DNA of 55,706 nucleotides from Ralstonia sp. ASV6 (GCF_016429285.1 NZ_JAELUI010000014.1:1-55706), one strand, 5' to 3'; shown: positions 46,054-55,197, counted from the stretch's first letter. Made by a program: numbers and translations. Notes: a model not told the origin generated them from the sequence alone.

Positions 46054-46359
46054 ATGGAACCGTCCCAGACCCATCCGTTTCCCAAATCCGATGGCAGCGG
46101 CAACCTGATCCGCGAAGACGTGGCGCAGGCTGCCGAGCGCGTGAAGGCGACCACCGCAAAGGCCATTGACCGCACCGCTGGCGCGGCTGCTGATGTACTC
46201 GATGAAGCCGCCGCCCGTCGCGAGCAGTGGCGTGCATCACCGCAGCGCTTTGCAAGCGATGCGGTGGCCTGCATGCGTAAGCATCCGCTGGCGACGATCG
46301 CGCTGGCCTTCGGTACGGGTTTTTTCCTCAGCCGGCTGCTGGGCGGCGGTGACGACTGA
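46054..46359 (+). CDS. ElaB/YqjD-like (DUF883) inner-membrane protein
   Basis: The 101-residue protein has a helical cytoplasmic part (REDVAQAAERVKATTAKAID) and a single C-terminal transmembrane segment with the family's signature (KHPLATIALAFGTGFFLSRLL). ElaB/YqjD proteins are tail-anchored, stationary-phase, ribosome-associated proteins. An AGGAG ribosome-binding site supports this ATG; an earlier ATG at 46030 lacks one. It is 98 bases upstream of the yihY-like gene. Confidence 0.85.
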   Translation: MEPSQTHPFPKSDGSGNLIREDVAQAAERVKATTAKAIDRTAGAAADVLDEAAARREQWRASPQRFASDAVACMRKHPLATIALAFGTGFFLSRLLGGGDD

Positions 46360-46457
46360 GCGACTGAGCCAGCGCCCCTGCTTGCGCGTATGCTGCGGGC
46401 TGACTACGCTCGAAGGCGGCGCGGGTTTGCGCGTGCCGCCCTCCTCAAGGACCCTTC

Positions 46458-47462
46458 ATGCGCCTGGCCGCTTTCTTGATCGACCGCGACGTGCTCAAGC
46501 GCTCCACCCACGTGCTGATGGGTGCGGCGCGGCAGTGGTCTGTGCATCGCGCCGCCAGCAAGGGCGCGGCGCTGTCGTTCTACACGCTGTTCTCGATGGC
46601 GCCGGTGCTGGTGCTGGTCATCTCGATTGCCGGGCTGTTCTTTGGCGAACAGGCTGCGCGCGGCGAGATCTTCGGGCAGATCAAAGGCCTGGTGGGCGAC
46701 CAAGGTGCGGCGGCGGTGGAGACGGTGCTGGCCGCCACCAAGCGCTCCGGCCACGGTCTGTTTGCCGCTGTGATGGCCGTTGTGCTGCTGGTGATTGGCG
46801 CCACCAGCGCCTTCTCCGAGCTCAAGAGCAGCCTGGATGAACTGTGGGAGGTGCCGCAGCGCCAACAGTCCGGCTTATGGGGGCTGCTGCGCGCGCGCCT
46901 GTTGTCGTTCAGCCTGATCCTGGTGCTGGCTTTTCTGCTGCTGGTGTCGCTCATCGTCAATGCGGCGCTGGCGGTGGTTCAGCGTTTCTGGGGGGAGATC
47001 TGGGCAGGCGCAGGCTTCTTCGCACCGGTGGCGGAGGCGCTGTCTGCCGTCTTTGCGTTTGCGGTGGTGTCGCTATTATTCGGCACCATCTTTAAGATGC
47101 TGCCTGAGACGCGCGTGGCCTGGCGCGACGTGGCCCTGGGCGCGGTGGTGACGGCCCTGCTGTTCACACTCGGCAAGCGTTTCATCGGGTTGTACCTCGG
47201 TAGCAGTGCCGTGGCGTCGTCGTACGGTGCGGCCGGGTCTGTGGTGGCGCTGATGTTGTGGATCTATTATTCGGCGCAGATTTTCTTCTTTGGCGCACTG
47301 GTGACGCGCCAGTACGCGCTGCTGTTCGGCAGCCGCCAGGAAGAGGCTGCCAGGGCGGCGGAGGCCATCACCGGTTCTGCCGCACGGGCAGCGCTGCTCA
47401 ATTCGGCGCTGGCACCCGGCGCGGCTCCTACGGCCAATGGCATGCGCGACAGCGGGGGCTAA
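46458..47462 (+). CDS. YihY/BrkB family inner-membrane protein
   Basis: This 334-residue protein has six transmembrane segments of the YihY/virulence factor BrkB family; typical parts are HRAASKGAALSFYTLFSMAP, the ATSAFSELKSSLDELW and GSSAVASSYGAAGSVVALML-like C-terminal helix, then YYSAQIFFFGALVTRQYALL. It was once called ribonuclease BN by mistake; the function is not established, though it is often an envelope or transport protein. It overlaps by four bases with the convergent DUF883 gene. Confidence 0.9.
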   Translation: MRLAAFLIDRDVLKRSTHVLMGAARQWSVHRAASKGAALSFYTLFSMAPVLVLVISIAGLFFGEQAARGEIFGQIKGLVGDQGAAAVETVLAATKRSGHGLFAAVMAVVLLVIGATSAFSELKSSLDELWEVPQRQQSGLWGLLRARLLSFSLILVLAFLLLVSLIVNAALAVVQRFWGEIWAGAGFFAPVAEALSAVFAFAVVSLLFGTIFKMLPETRVAWRDVALGAVVTALLFTLGKRFIGLYLGSSAVASSYGAAGSVVALMLWIYYSAQIFFFGALVTRQYALLFGSRQEEAARAAEAITGSAARAALLNSALAPGAAPTANGMRDSGG

Positions 47463-47752
47463 TCCTGCGTCAGCCGTTCCAGCAGCACACCCGCGACAAA
47501 CGCCAGGCCAATGGTCAGCACAGGATGCTGGTGCATGGAACTGCTGGCCTGTTCTGACGCGTTTGCGTGCAATGTTTTCAACTGCACGGCTCGCCGGTCG
47601 AATTGTGTGAGCGCGTTGGAGACGACGCCTGCCAGCCGGTCAATGCCTTCGGCTGTGGCGTCTTTCACACGCTGCGCGGTATGGTCGATCTGCGGATGCA
47701 GGGTGGTGATGGTGGCGCCGTTGGCGGGCGGTTTAGGGTTGAGCTCGGTCAT
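47459..47752 (-). CDS. ElaB/YqjD-like (DUF883) inner-membrane protein
   Basis: The 97-residue protein has a charged helical region (DHTAQRVKDATAEGIDRLAG) and a C-terminal membrane helix with HQHPVLTIGLAFVAGVLLERL. It resembles the other DUF883 gene 1.1 kb away on the opposite strand. An AGGAG ribosome-binding site precedes the start. It overlaps the yihY-like stop by four bases. Confidence 0.82.
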   Translation of the reverse strand: MTELNPKPPANGATITTLHPQIDHTAQRVKDATAEGIDRLAGVVSNALTQFDRRAVQLKTLHANASEQASSSMHQHPVLTIGLAFVAGVLLERLTQD

Positions 47753-47821
47753 GAAGGGGCTCCTGCAGTGCAATGGTCAATACCGCCAAGCAACTGCCAT
47801 GCCCCCAACGCCATCCGGCCC

Positions 47822-47851
47822 AAAGCAAAAGGGCCACGACTTGTGGCCCTT
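47822..47851 (-). terminator. Rho-independent terminator of the 75-aa ORF
   Basis: On the minus strand the stem AAGGGCCAC / GTGGCCCTT with a short loop is followed by TTGCTTTGG. It is about 30 bases past the stop codon of the small gene. Confidence 0.72.
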
Positions 47852-47879
47852 GATACGGGTGAAGCAAAAAACTGCGCAA

Positions 47880-48107
47880 CTAGCCGACCGTCACCACGGT
47901 TTTGCGCACGGCCAGGATTTCCGCTTGCAGCGCGAGCGCTGCGAGTACCCGCAGGCTGTCTTGCGGCAAAGCCTTGATCCGCTTGCGGCGATTGGCGGCA
48001 CGCTGCTGACGCGCCGCACGCAGGCTTTCTGCGTCGAGTTGCCACGCACGGCGGGTGGTCTCGAGAATGCGCTGCACTGCGGGATCGACAGGGGTTCGAC
48101 TACGCAC
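47880..48107 (-). CDS. Small basic protein, 75 aa, function unknown
   Basis: The ORF starts at GTG with an AAGGAG ribosome-binding site seven bases upstream. The product is helical and Arg/Ala-rich (RILETTRRAWQLDAESLRAA, QQRAANRRKRIKALPQD). No family is recognised; it could be a small DNA- or RNA-binding protein. The upstream gap has two strong inverted repeats that may regulate it. A terminator follows. Confidence 0.6.
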   Translation of the reverse strand: MRSRTPVDPAVQRILETTRRAWQLDAESLRAARQQRAANRRKRIKALPQDSLRVLAALALQAEILAVRKTVVTVG

Positions 48108-48479
48108 GATTGGACTCCTTACTTCTTAACTTCTTTCAATGTCGCGAAGCACCACACCGTGTGGGTTTCGCGACGGACTCCACAATACGGGAGCTTCATG
48201 ACAACTTCGATAACACCGTCTCCGAAAGGGTTGTCGGAGCATTCCGACAACGTATTGGTCTCCACCATCCGGCGGACGGTTCCTACGGAGTTTCCCTCGC
48301 TTGTGCATCGGGTCAGTTGATCCTAAGCAAGGTCGCCGATCGCGTACAATCTCGGCTGCCCCGGATTGACAACGCCGCTCGGGCAGTCCATCGGCCGTCA
48401 GGATGACCCCCGCCGGCCGGCGCACACACCCTGTGTGCATTCATCCGCATTTTTCACCCCTCCCTTTCGGTTTTTGCCC
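48108..48479. other. Divergent gap upstream of prfC with two inverted repeats
   Basis: The 372 bases contain an inverted repeat at 48141-48174 (GTCGCGAA ... TTCGCGAC with an inner CCACAC/GTGTGG stem) and another at 48230-48251 (GTTGTCGGA gcat TCCGACAAC). Both are operator-like. Promoters of prfC and the small gene must lie here; I cannot place them. Confidence 0.5.
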
Positions 48480-50075
48480 GTGAGTACGCTGCAGCAGGAG
48501 ATCCGGCGCCGCCGGACGTTCGCCATCATTGCCCACCCGGACGCGGGTAAAACCACGTTGACGGAAAAACTGCTGTGGTTCGGCGGCGCCATTCAGATGG
48601 CCGGCGCTGTGCGCGCGCGCAAGGCCAACCGCCACGCCACCTCCGACTGGATGGAGATGGAAAAGCAGCGCGGCATCTCGGTCACGTCGTCGGTGATGCA
48701 GTTCCCGTATCAGAACGACGGCGGTGACTACATCGTCAACCTGCTCGACACCCCGGGCCACGAAGACTTCTCGGAAGACACCTACCGCACGCTCACCGCA
48801 GTCGACTCCGCCGTGATGGTGATCGACTCCGTGAACGGCGTGGAAGCGCAGACCATCAAGCTGCTCAATGTCTGTCGCCTGCGCAGCACGCCCATCCTTA
48901 CGTTCATCAACAAGCTCGACCGTGAAGGCCGCGCGCCCATCGAGCTGCTCGACGAAATCGAAAGCGTGTTGCAGATCCAGTGCTCGCCGATGACGTGGCC
49001 GATCGGCATGGGTAAGTCGTTCAAGGGCGTGTATCACCTGGTGAACGATACGGTGCAGCTGTTCGACCCGAACGCCGACAGCGAGAAGGGTGCGACTGCG
49101 GGCCTGATCCAAGGGCTCGATAACCCCGAACTGGACCGCGTGCTCGGCTCGCAGGCGGAAGAACTGCGCATCGACATCGAACTCGTACGCGGTGCTTCGC
49201 ACACATTCGACAAAGAGGCCTTCCTGGCCGGCAAGCAATGCCCGGTGTATTTCGGCTCGGCGGTGAACAACTTCGGCGTGCAGTCGCTGCTCGACGCGCT
49301 GGTCGGCCAATCGCCGGAGCCGCTGGCGCGCCCGACCGAAACACGGGAAGTCAAGCCGATGGAAGAGAAGTTCACCGGCTTCGTCTTCAAGATTCAGGCC
49401 AACATGGACCCGAAGCACCGTGACCGCATCGCCTTCGTGCGTGTGTGCTCGGGCCGTTTCGAGCGCGGCATGAAGCTGTTGCAAGTGTCGACCGGCAAGA
49501 CGGTGGCCATCAACAACGCCATCACCTTCATGGCGCAGGACCGCAATACGACGGAAGAGGCGTTTGCCGGCGACATCATCGGCGTGCCCAACCACGGCAC
49601 GATTCGCCTGGGCGACGCGTTTACCGAAGGCGAGGCACTGAAGTTCACGGGCATCCCATCGTTTGCGCCGGAATTCTTCCGCCGTGCGCGGCTGAACAAT
49701 CCGCTGCGGCTCAAGCAGCTGCAGAAGGGGTTGCAGCAGCTGGCCGAAGAAGGCGCCACGCAGATGTTCCGCCCGATTGCATCAAACGATCTGGTGCTGG
49801 GCGCGGTCGGTATCCTGCAGTTCGACGTGGTGGCGCACCGCCTCGAGCATGAGTACGGCGTCGATGCCATCTTCGAACCGCACGAATGCGCCACCGCCCG
49901 CTGGCTCAGGGGCAAGCCGGAAGACATCGACAAGCTGATCGACAAGGCTGGCCACAACGTGGCCCTGGATGGCGCGGGTGACTACGTCTACCTGGCGCCG
50001 AGCAACGTGAACCTGCGGTTGACGCAGGAGCGGTTTCCGGACATTCAGTTCCTGGAGACGCGGGAAATCGTTTAA
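48480..50075 (+). CDS. prfC: Peptide chain release factor 3
   Basis: This 531-residue translational GTPase recycles release factors 1 and 2 after termination. The P-loop AHPDAGKTT is at residues ~19-27, followed by [32 protein letters not shown] and NKLDREGR. Length and motifs match RF3. The GTG start is chosen because [16 protein letters not shown] matches the family N-terminus; no strong ribosome-binding site is visible. It ends 17 bases before a terminator shared with mdcH. Confidence 0.95.
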   Translation: MSTLQQEIRRRRTFAIIAHPDAGKTTLTEKLLWFGGAIQMAGAVRARKANRHATSDWMEMEKQRGISVTSSVMQFPYQNDGGDYIVNLLDTPGHEDFSEDTYRTLTAVDSAVMVIDSVNGVEAQTIKLLNVCRLRSTPILTFINKLDREGRAPIELLDEIESVLQIQCSPMTWPIGMGKSFKGVYHLVNDTVQLFDPNADSEKGATAGLIQGLDNPELDRVLGSQAEELRIDIELVRGASHTFDKEAFLAGKQCPVYFGSAVNNFGVQSLLDALVGQSPEPLARPTETREVKPMEEKFTGFVFKIQANMDPKHRDRIAFVRVCSGRFERGMKLLQVSTGKTVAINNAITFMAQDRNTTEEAFAGDIIGVPNHGTIRLGDAFTEGEALKFTGIPSFAPEFFRRARLNNPLRLKQLQKGLQQLAEEGATQMFRPIASNDLVLGAVGILQFDVVAHRLEHEYGVDAIFEPHECATARWLRGKPEDIDKLIDKAGHNVALDGAGDYVYLAPSNVNLRLTQERFPDIQFLETREIV

Positions 50076-50092
50076 GACGAGTAGCAAGAAGA

Positions 50093-50120
50093 AACGGGGC
50101 CGAGTGCCCCGTTTTTTTTT
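50093..50120. terminator. Terminator between prfC and mdcH
   Basis: AACGGGGC and GCCCCGTT pair around CGAGT, followed by eight or nine T on the plus strand; on the minus strand TTTCTTCTT follows, so it may also end the mdc operon. Confidence 0.93.
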
Positions 50121-50125
50121 GTGCG

Positions 50126-51052
50126 CTATCGGCTGTTCGCGCGCTGTATCCGTACCCGCACGGCATCGAGCCCGCTGCTCGTATCAAAGACGGCATCGTC
50201 CGCAAAGACGGGCTGCGCAAGGCGCTTCAGCGCGCTGTTGCCTGCAATCTCCACCGCCAGCCGCGCGCCACGCTCGAACGCATGCCGCATCGTGTCATGC
50301 CAGAGCACGGGCCGCGCCATGTTCCAGGCCAGATCCTCGACGATGAGATTGGCGCGGAAGAGCGCGCGTGCACGGCTGCTGCTGATGTAAGTGCGTTGCG
50401 GCGCGTGCGGTGTCACCTTTGCAGCGGCAGCAGACAATTCAGCAGCTTGCGCATCGAGCAACGGGCAGTGCGACGGTACCGCCATGCACAACCGCGCCAC
50501 CGTCGATGCACCTGCTGTTTGCGCACGTGTCATGACCTGCGCGAGCGCGGCATCGTTGCCCGCCACGACAATCTGCCGCTCCGCATTCAGGTTGGCCACA
50601 TAGGCGGGCGTTGCCGCTGAGTGGACTTGCGCAACGATGGCACCCACCTGCGGCTCGGCCAGGCCGACGATGGCCGCCATCCCGTAGCCGCTCGGATACG
50701 CGTCTTCCATGAGTTGCCCGCGCAGGCGGACCAGCCGCAGTGCGTCGCTGAAATCCAGCACGCCTGCCACGACCGCGCCGGGCCACGCGCCGATCGACAG
50801 GCCCGCCACCATATCCGGCGCGGCGTTCTGTCGAACCAGCGTACGTGCCACGGCCACACCAGCAATCAGCAGGCATAGCTGGACGGCCACGGTCGACTGC
50901 AATGCCTCTGCGGTATCGAGTGTGAGCGGATCAACGCCCAGCACGTCGCCCGCCTCGGCCAGCGCTTGCGCGACGGCGGGGTCCTCAGGCAACGCGCGCA
51001 GCATGCCCACGCGCTGACTGCCCTGGCCGGGGAACATGAAGAGGACGCTCAT
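50126..51052 (-). CDS. mdcH: Malonate decarboxylase subunit epsilon, malonyl-CoA:ACP transacylase
   Basis: This 308-residue acyltransferase charges the malonate decarboxylase carrier protein with malonyl. The N-terminus FMFPGQGSQRVGM and the nucleophile motif GLSIGAW (serine 86) are those of the FabD/MdcH family; the catalytic histidine region AVPSHCPLLDAQA follows. It is the last gene of the mdc operon, overlapping mdcG by four bases at the start (ATGA). Confidence 0.93.
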   Translation of the reverse strand: MSVLFMFPGQGSQRVGMLRALPEDPAVAQALAEAGDVLGVDPLTLDTAEALQSTVAVQLCLLIAGVAVARTLVRQNAAPDMVAGLSIGAWPGAVVAGVLDFSDALRLVRLRGQLMEDAYPSGYGMAAIVGLAEPQVGAIVAQVHSAATPAYVANLNAERQIVVAGNDAALAQVMTRAQTAGASTVARLCMAVPSHCPLLDAQAAELSAAAAKVTPHAPQRTYISSSRARALFRANLIVEDLAWNMARPVLWHDTMRHAFERGARLAVEIAGNSALKRLAQPVFADDAVFDTSSGLDAVRVRIQRANSR

Positions 51053-51684
51053 GCGACATCGCTCCATGGGTCTGCGACGAGGCGGGGGCCGTGGTCAGTC
51101 TTGAGCAGCGTCTTGTGAGGCGAGGCAAGCCAGTCGCGTAGGGCGAAGCCGCCGTGGCCGGTGTCGATCTGCAAGTCCACGCGGCATTCGGTATCGCTCA
51201 GCAGACCGACGAGGTGATCGCGCTGCGCAGTGGATGGCGCGTGCGGCATGCGCATGACGAGGTCGAGATCACTGTCCGCATGCAGCACCGGCAAGCCGCT
51301 GGCGAGCGTAAAGCCCGTACCGCCGGTCGGACCCCATGCCCAACCGAGTGCGTTGAGTTCCGGCGCCAACGCACGCAAGGTACGGAGTGCTGCAAATGGC
51401 GCATCGTTAGCGATGGTGGCGGTTGTGGACGCCAGGGCTTCGGGCGTGATGATGCGTGTGATGGTGCTGACGGCCACGGTGGCCGCGCAACGCTCGCTCC
51501 GCGCGCTGCCGCGTAGGCCCACCGGGATCACACCATCAGGGCCGCGCGGTGCCCGGCGCACGACAACGGGCGCCCCCTGCCGGCATGCCGCAAGTGCCCA
51601 GTCCGGCAAGGGTGTGCCGTCTGCTGTTGCCGGCATCTCGGACAACCACAGCAGATCGTGCGCGCGCAGCGGCGTGGGTGTCAT
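51049..51684 (-). CDS. mdcG: Phosphoribosyl-dephospho-CoA transferase
   Basis: This 211-residue nucleotidyltransferase attaches the prosthetic group to the MdcC acyl carrier. The acidic motif DSDLDL (D137, D139, D141) with upstream GGTGF is the MdcG/CitX-type nucleotidyltransferase signature. The start is within an ATGA overlap with the mdcM stop. Its presence with mdcB shows that the carrier needs 2'-(5''-triphosphoribosyl)-3'-dephospho-CoA. Confidence 0.92.
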   Translation of the reverse strand: MTPTPLRAHDLLWLSEMPATADGTPLPDWALAACRQGAPVVVRRAPRGPDGVIPVGLRGSARSERCAATVAVSTITRIITPEALASTTATIANDAPFAALRTLRALAPELNALGWAWGPTGGTGFTLASGLPVLHADSDLDLVMRMPHAPSTAQRDHLVGLLSDTECRVDLQIDTGHGGFALRDWLASPHKTLLKTDHGPRLVADPWSDVA

Positions 51685-52445
51685 CGCAGCAGCGCTTGCG
51701 TGGCCAGGAACAGGACCGACGGCCCGAGCAGGCAACCAAGACCCGTATGGAACGTCGCCACCAGCGAGCCGTAGGGCACCAGGCGCCGGTCCGTGGCGGC
51801 AAGCCCGGCCGACACGCCGCTGACCGTACCCGCCAACCCGCCGAACACCATGGCCGCACGCGGGTTGTTCAGGCCCAGGGCCTTGGCCGCGAAGGGCGTG
51901 CCGACCATCACCAGGATCGCCTTGACGAGCCCCGTGGCAATCGACAGCGCCATCACGTCGGAGCTGGCACCCAGCGCCGCGCCCGTCACCGGCCCGACGA
52001 TGTACGTGACCGCTCCCGCGCCGATGGTGGTGACGCTCACTGCATCGGTATAGCCGAAGGCGTAGGCAACGCAGGCCCCGACGATGAACGGCAGCACCGT
52101 CCCCAGCAGCAGTGAAACAGCGCCGATCAGGCCGGCCTTGCGCGCCTCGGTCACCTGCACCTCGAAGGCGGTAGCGACGATGGCGAAGTCGCGCAGCATG
52201 GCGCCACCCATCAGGCCGATGCCGCCGAACAGCTTCAGGTCAGCCAGGCCGCGTTCGCCGCCGGTCTGTATGCCGCCCCAGTAGGCCAGCACCAGCCCGA
52301 TCATGATGGCGATGGCAGAGCCGTGTACGCGCCCAAACGTCAACTTCTTCGATAGCCACATCGACAGGCCCATGACGATGCCGACCAGCGCAAAGGCCGC
52401 TACCAGCCCGTTGTGCTGAAGAACCTTCTCTAGCATTGACAACAT
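51681..52445 (-). CDS. mdcM: Malonate transporter subunit MdcM/MadM
   Basis: This 254-residue inner-membrane protein with about eight hydrophobic segments (LVAAFALVGIVMGLSMWLS, GAMLRDFAIVATAFEVQ, GAVTYIVGPVTGAALGASSD) matches the MadM subunit of the sodium- or proton-linked malonate carrier. It works with MdcL, which is encoded 11 bases upstream. It overlaps mdcG by four bases. Confidence 0.92.
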   Translation of the reverse strand: MLSMLEKVLQHNGLVAAFALVGIVMGLSMWLSKKLTFGRVHGSAIAIMIGLVLAYWGGIQTGGERGLADLKLFGGIGLMGGAMLRDFAIVATAFEVQVTEARKAGLIGAVSLLLGTVLPFIVGACVAYAFGYTDAVSVTTIGAGAVTYIVGPVTGAALGASSDVMALSIATGLVKAILVMVGTPFAAKALGLNNPRAAMVFGGLAGTVSGVSAGLAATDRRLVPYGSLVATFHTGLGCLLGPSVLFLATQALLR

Positions 52446-52456
52446 GGTGGGTCTCC

Positions 52457-52864
52457 TTAGGCGCGGGCCTGTTCGGATTCAGGCAGCGGTGGCAGCGGTT
52501 GCCGGTTTTCCGCCTTGCCGGTGCGGTTGATGAGCGCGATACACACGCCGCATACCGCCACCGCGCCGATTGCGCCCAGCAGCGCCACGGGGCCGCCGCG
52601 CAGCGCCGTCACCACGTTCTGCGTGGCCGCCATCGCTACCACCACGGGGATGTACATCGCGCCCCAGAAGGAGACGCCGGCTTCCGTGGCGGCTGGCATC
52701 AATCCGCGCTTGTGGAGGTAGAGGCGCGCGAAGATCAGCAGCAACATGGCGATGCCTACGCCGCCCACGTTGGCCTTGACGCCGATGGCCTGGCCGAGCA
52801 AGTCGCCCAGGAAGAGGCCGGCGATGTGACAGAGCGCCAGCAGGGTCGTACCGTAGATGATCAC
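52457..52864 (-). CDS. mdcL: Malonate transporter subunit MdcL/MadL
   Basis: This 135-residue protein has four membrane segments (GTTLLALCHIAGLFLGDLLG, GGVGIAMLLLIFARLYL, GAMYIPVVVAMAATQNVVTAL, LLGAIGAVAVCGVCIALIN) and the MadL pattern. It starts at GTG with an AAGGAG ribosome-binding site seven bases upstream; longer frames run into the repeat element. It is separated from mdcE by 348 bases of repeat-rich DNA. Confidence 0.9.
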   Translation of the reverse strand: MIIYGTTLLALCHIAGLFLGDLLGQAIGVKANVGGVGIAMLLLIFARLYLHKRGLMPAATEAGVSFWGAMYIPVVVAMAATQNVVTALRGGPVALLGAIGAVAVCGVCIALINRTGKAENRQPLPPLPESEQARA

Positions 52865-53212
52865 GTTTTGTCTCCTTTGGGAACGGCGATGGGTCGCCTG
52901 TTGTTGGGTTGTTGTGATCGAGGTTGGAAGACTATTTTTTTGCTGGTGGTGCATCTTGTGTTTCGTCCCCTGCCGGGGCCGACTCACTTTCTTTGTCTTG
53001 CCAAAGAAAGTAAGCAAAGAAAGGCGCGCCCGAGATGGCGACCCCTCCCTTGAATTTCTGTCGCAGGGAGGGAAGGGAGGCAAACTCGCTTCGCTCAGAC
53101 AAGCCTCCCTTCTTTTTCCTCCCTGCAACAGAAATTCAAGGCGCCATCTAGGGCAGGGTACGGCCACACCGTCTGGGCGCATGGGTTAGCGGCCAGGTCA
53201 TTTCTCCATGCG
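52865..53212. other. Repeat-rich gap inside the mdc operon
   Basis: The 348 bases between mdcE and mdcL hold two inverted-repeat structures (52986-53011 and 53028-53154) and the ribosome-binding site of mdcL. No gene is seen; frames through it are repeat-derived. Confidence 0.7.
52986..53154. repeat. Compound palindromic element: small stem plus ~127-bp hairpin
   Basis: ACTTTCTTTG and CAAAGAAAGT form a perfect 10-bp stem at 52986-53011. Then 53028-53154 is a nested hairpin: outer arms GCCCGAGATGGCG / CGCCATCTAGGGC (one mismatch), middle arms of 22 bp at 53050-53071 and 53118-53139 (one mismatch), and inner arms GAAGGGAGGC / GCCTCCCTTC (perfect) around a 21-base loop. It has the make-up of REP/BIME-type elements. 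It splits the mdc operon without obvious damage to coding sequence. Confidence 0.85.
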
Positions 53213-54043
53213 CTACGCGCTTTCCACTTGTGCGTTCCATTGCGCGCGTAGGCGCTCGCGTACTTCGGACGATGCCTTGCGCAGCGGCGAGCCTAACCGG
53301 TTCTCCAGGCCGCGCGAGGGGTCTGCCGCAATGTCGGACAGCGCGGCTGCCAGTGCGCTTTGCACGGTGTCGATGTCGGAGGCGTCGGGCGTGTAGGCAG
53401 ACTTGACCTTCAACAACCGCCACAGAAGTCCGAGGGATGCAAAGCTTGCGATGTCGTAGGCCATGGGCGGGATCTCTTGCGCTAGGCGTTCCAGATCGGC
53501 CACGGAGCGCAGCGTCACGCGTGCGGCGGCGGCCTTGCCCATGGCGTGGACCATCACTTCGGCATCATCGAGTGCGAGCAGGCGATTGGCCTGGTAGCCG
53601 TGCGCAAGTAGCGCGCCCGACATGGCACGGCCGACGATCAGGCCGATCATCGGGTGTCCGGCAAGTCGTGCGGCGGCATACGCATCTGCGGCGGCGGCGA
53701 GGGCGAGGTGGATGCCATATGCCTCTTCGCGGCGCCCGTAGGCTTGGCTTGCTACGTCGATGATGGCGACGATGGCGCGCTTCTTTTCTTGCCCGGCGTC
53801 TTTTGCCATGACATCGCGCACGGCGCGGGCGAGTTGCCAGCCTTCGACCAGGCCGACTTCGCCGTTGCGGGCGCGCGGGAAGCGGTTTTCAGCATCGGGT
53901 ACGACGGCGATGTAGCGCGCGGGCTGGTTTGCCAGCGTGGCATCAATGACTTGCAGCGTGCTGCCGTAGCCCGCAGCCGGCGTGCCGCCGGTGAGTGCAC
54001 GCATCCAGGTTGCGCCGCGCGTAGAGAGTTCGGTCTGGCTCAT
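53213..54043 (-). CDS. mdcE: Malonate decarboxylase gamma subunit
   Basis: This 276-residue crotonase-fold protein acts with MdcD as the malonyl-S-ACP decarboxylase/carboxyltransferase. Features are GEVGLVEGWQLARAV, IDVASQAYGRREEAYGIHLA and VGRAMSGALLAHGYQANRLLA, and a C-terminal KVKSAYTPDASDIDTV helix. It overlaps mdcD by four bases. Confidence 0.93.
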   Translation of the reverse strand: MSQTELSTRGATWMRALTGGTPAAGYGSTLQVIDATLANQPARYIAVVPDAENRFPRARNGEVGLVEGWQLARAVRDVMAKDAGQEKKRAIVAIIDVASQAYGRREEAYGIHLALAAAADAYAAARLAGHPMIGLIVGRAMSGALLAHGYQANRLLALDDAEVMVHAMGKAAAARVTLRSVADLERLAQEIPPMAYDIASFASLGLLWRLLKVKSAYTPDASDIDTVQSALAAALSDIAADPSRGLENRLGSPLRKASSEVRERLRAQWNAQVESA

Positions 54044-54888
54044 GCTTGATCCTTGGCGGCGTAGAGCGTGCGTACATCTTCGGCCGTGGCCTGGCGCGAG
54101 GTGTCGACGGCGGCGAGTTGTTCGAGGTAGTGGTCGACCTGCTCGCTGCGCTGGTGTTTGGGCGCACCCGCCTGCAGCCATGCGATGACTTGCGCGCGGA
54201 TCGAGACAGAATCGTCTTCGATGCACACATCGGCCAGGCCGGTGGCAGTGCGTTGTTCGCCGCCGGTCAGGCTCCAGATGAAGGGGCGGTCGCGCGAGTC
54301 GTATTCCTCGATGCCGGCTTCTTGCTCGATCACCTGCGGGCCATTGAGGCCGAGGCGTGCCTCGCGCGTCATCAGCAGGTAGCTGCACAGGCCGGCGGCG
54401 ATGCTCATGCCACCAAAGCAGCCGACCACGCCAGCGGTGATGCCGATCACCGGGCCGTACACGCGCAATGCGCGGATGGCCGCGTGAATCTCGGCAATGG
54501 CGGCCAAGCCAAGATTGGCTTCCTGCAGCCGCACACCGCCGGTCTCGAAGACGATCACGGCGCGCGTGGGGATGCCGTTGCGATTGTCTTCTGCTGCCAG
54601 CTCCAGCGCGCCTGCGATCTTGGCGCCAGACACCTCGCCCATGCTGCCGCCCTGGAAGGCGCCTTCAATGGCGAGTACCACGGCGGGTTGCCCGCCCAGC
54701 GTGCCGCGCGCGACCACCACGCCATCATCGGCCTGCGTGACGATGCCCTGGCGCGGCAGCCAGGGGGAGGTCAATTGCTCGAACGGATCGAGCAGCTCGC
54801 GGAAGGTGCCGGGGTCGAGCAGGGCAATGGCGCGGCGGCGCGCATCGCGTTCGATAAAGCTGTCGCGTTCAATCGGGTTGCGTGACAT
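54040..54888 (-). CDS. mdcD: Malonate decarboxylase beta subunit
   Basis: This 282-residue crotonase-fold protein pairs with MdcE. It has VFETGGVRLQEANLGLAAIA, GPVIGITAGVVGCFGGMSIA and EARLGLNGPQVIEQEAGIEEYDSRDR, matching MdcD. An AAGGAG ribosome-binding site lies before the ATG, nine bases after the mdcC stop. Confidence 0.94.
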   Translation of the reverse strand: MSRNPIERDSFIERDARRRAIALLDPGTFRELLDPFEQLTSPWLPRQGIVTQADDGVVVARGTLGGQPAVVLAIEGAFQGGSMGEVSGAKIAGALELAAEDNRNGIPTRAVIVFETGGVRLQEANLGLAAIAEIHAAIRALRVYGPVIGITAGVVGCFGGMSIAAGLCSYLLMTREARLGLNGPQVIEQEAGIEEYDSRDRPFIWSLTGGEQRTATGLADVCIEDDSVSIRAQVIAWLQAGAPKHQRSEQVDHYLEQLAAVDTSRQATAEDVRTLYAAKDQA

Positions 54889-54897
54889 GGCGTCTCC

Positions 54898-55197
54898 TTA
54901 GGGTTGCGCGAGCGCTTCGAGCGCCTGCTCAAGCCGCAACCGCACCACGGCCGGTGTTGCGCCGAAGTCGTTGATGGTGATCTTGGCCGCCGGCCATGCA
55001 TGCGAGCCGAACACGCGCGCAAGCTGCGCCTGCCACGTCGCCCGCATGCCGTTGACGGAGGTGGTGATGGCCACGTCGATCTGGCCGGTGTTGCCAGGGG
55101 TGAGCAGCACCTCCAGGTCGCCCGAGCCGACCACGCCGGCATACGCACGTCGGCTGGCAGGTGCGCCGCCGGTGAATTGAAAATCAAGACGCTCCAT
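54898..55197 (-). CDS. mdcC: Malonate decarboxylase acyl carrier protein (delta subunit)
   Basis: This 99-residue carrier holds the dephospho-CoA prosthetic group on S25 (AGVVGSGDLEVLL), which receives malonyl or acetyl. The C-terminal part (ITINDFGATPAVVRLRLEQA) fits the family. The start overlaps the mdcB stop by 14 bases. Confidence 0.93.
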   Translation of the reverse strand: MERLDFQFTGGAPASRRAYAGVVGSGDLEVLLTPGNTGQIDVAITTSVNGMRATWQAQLARVFGSHAWPAAKITINDFGATPAVVRLRLEQALEALAQP

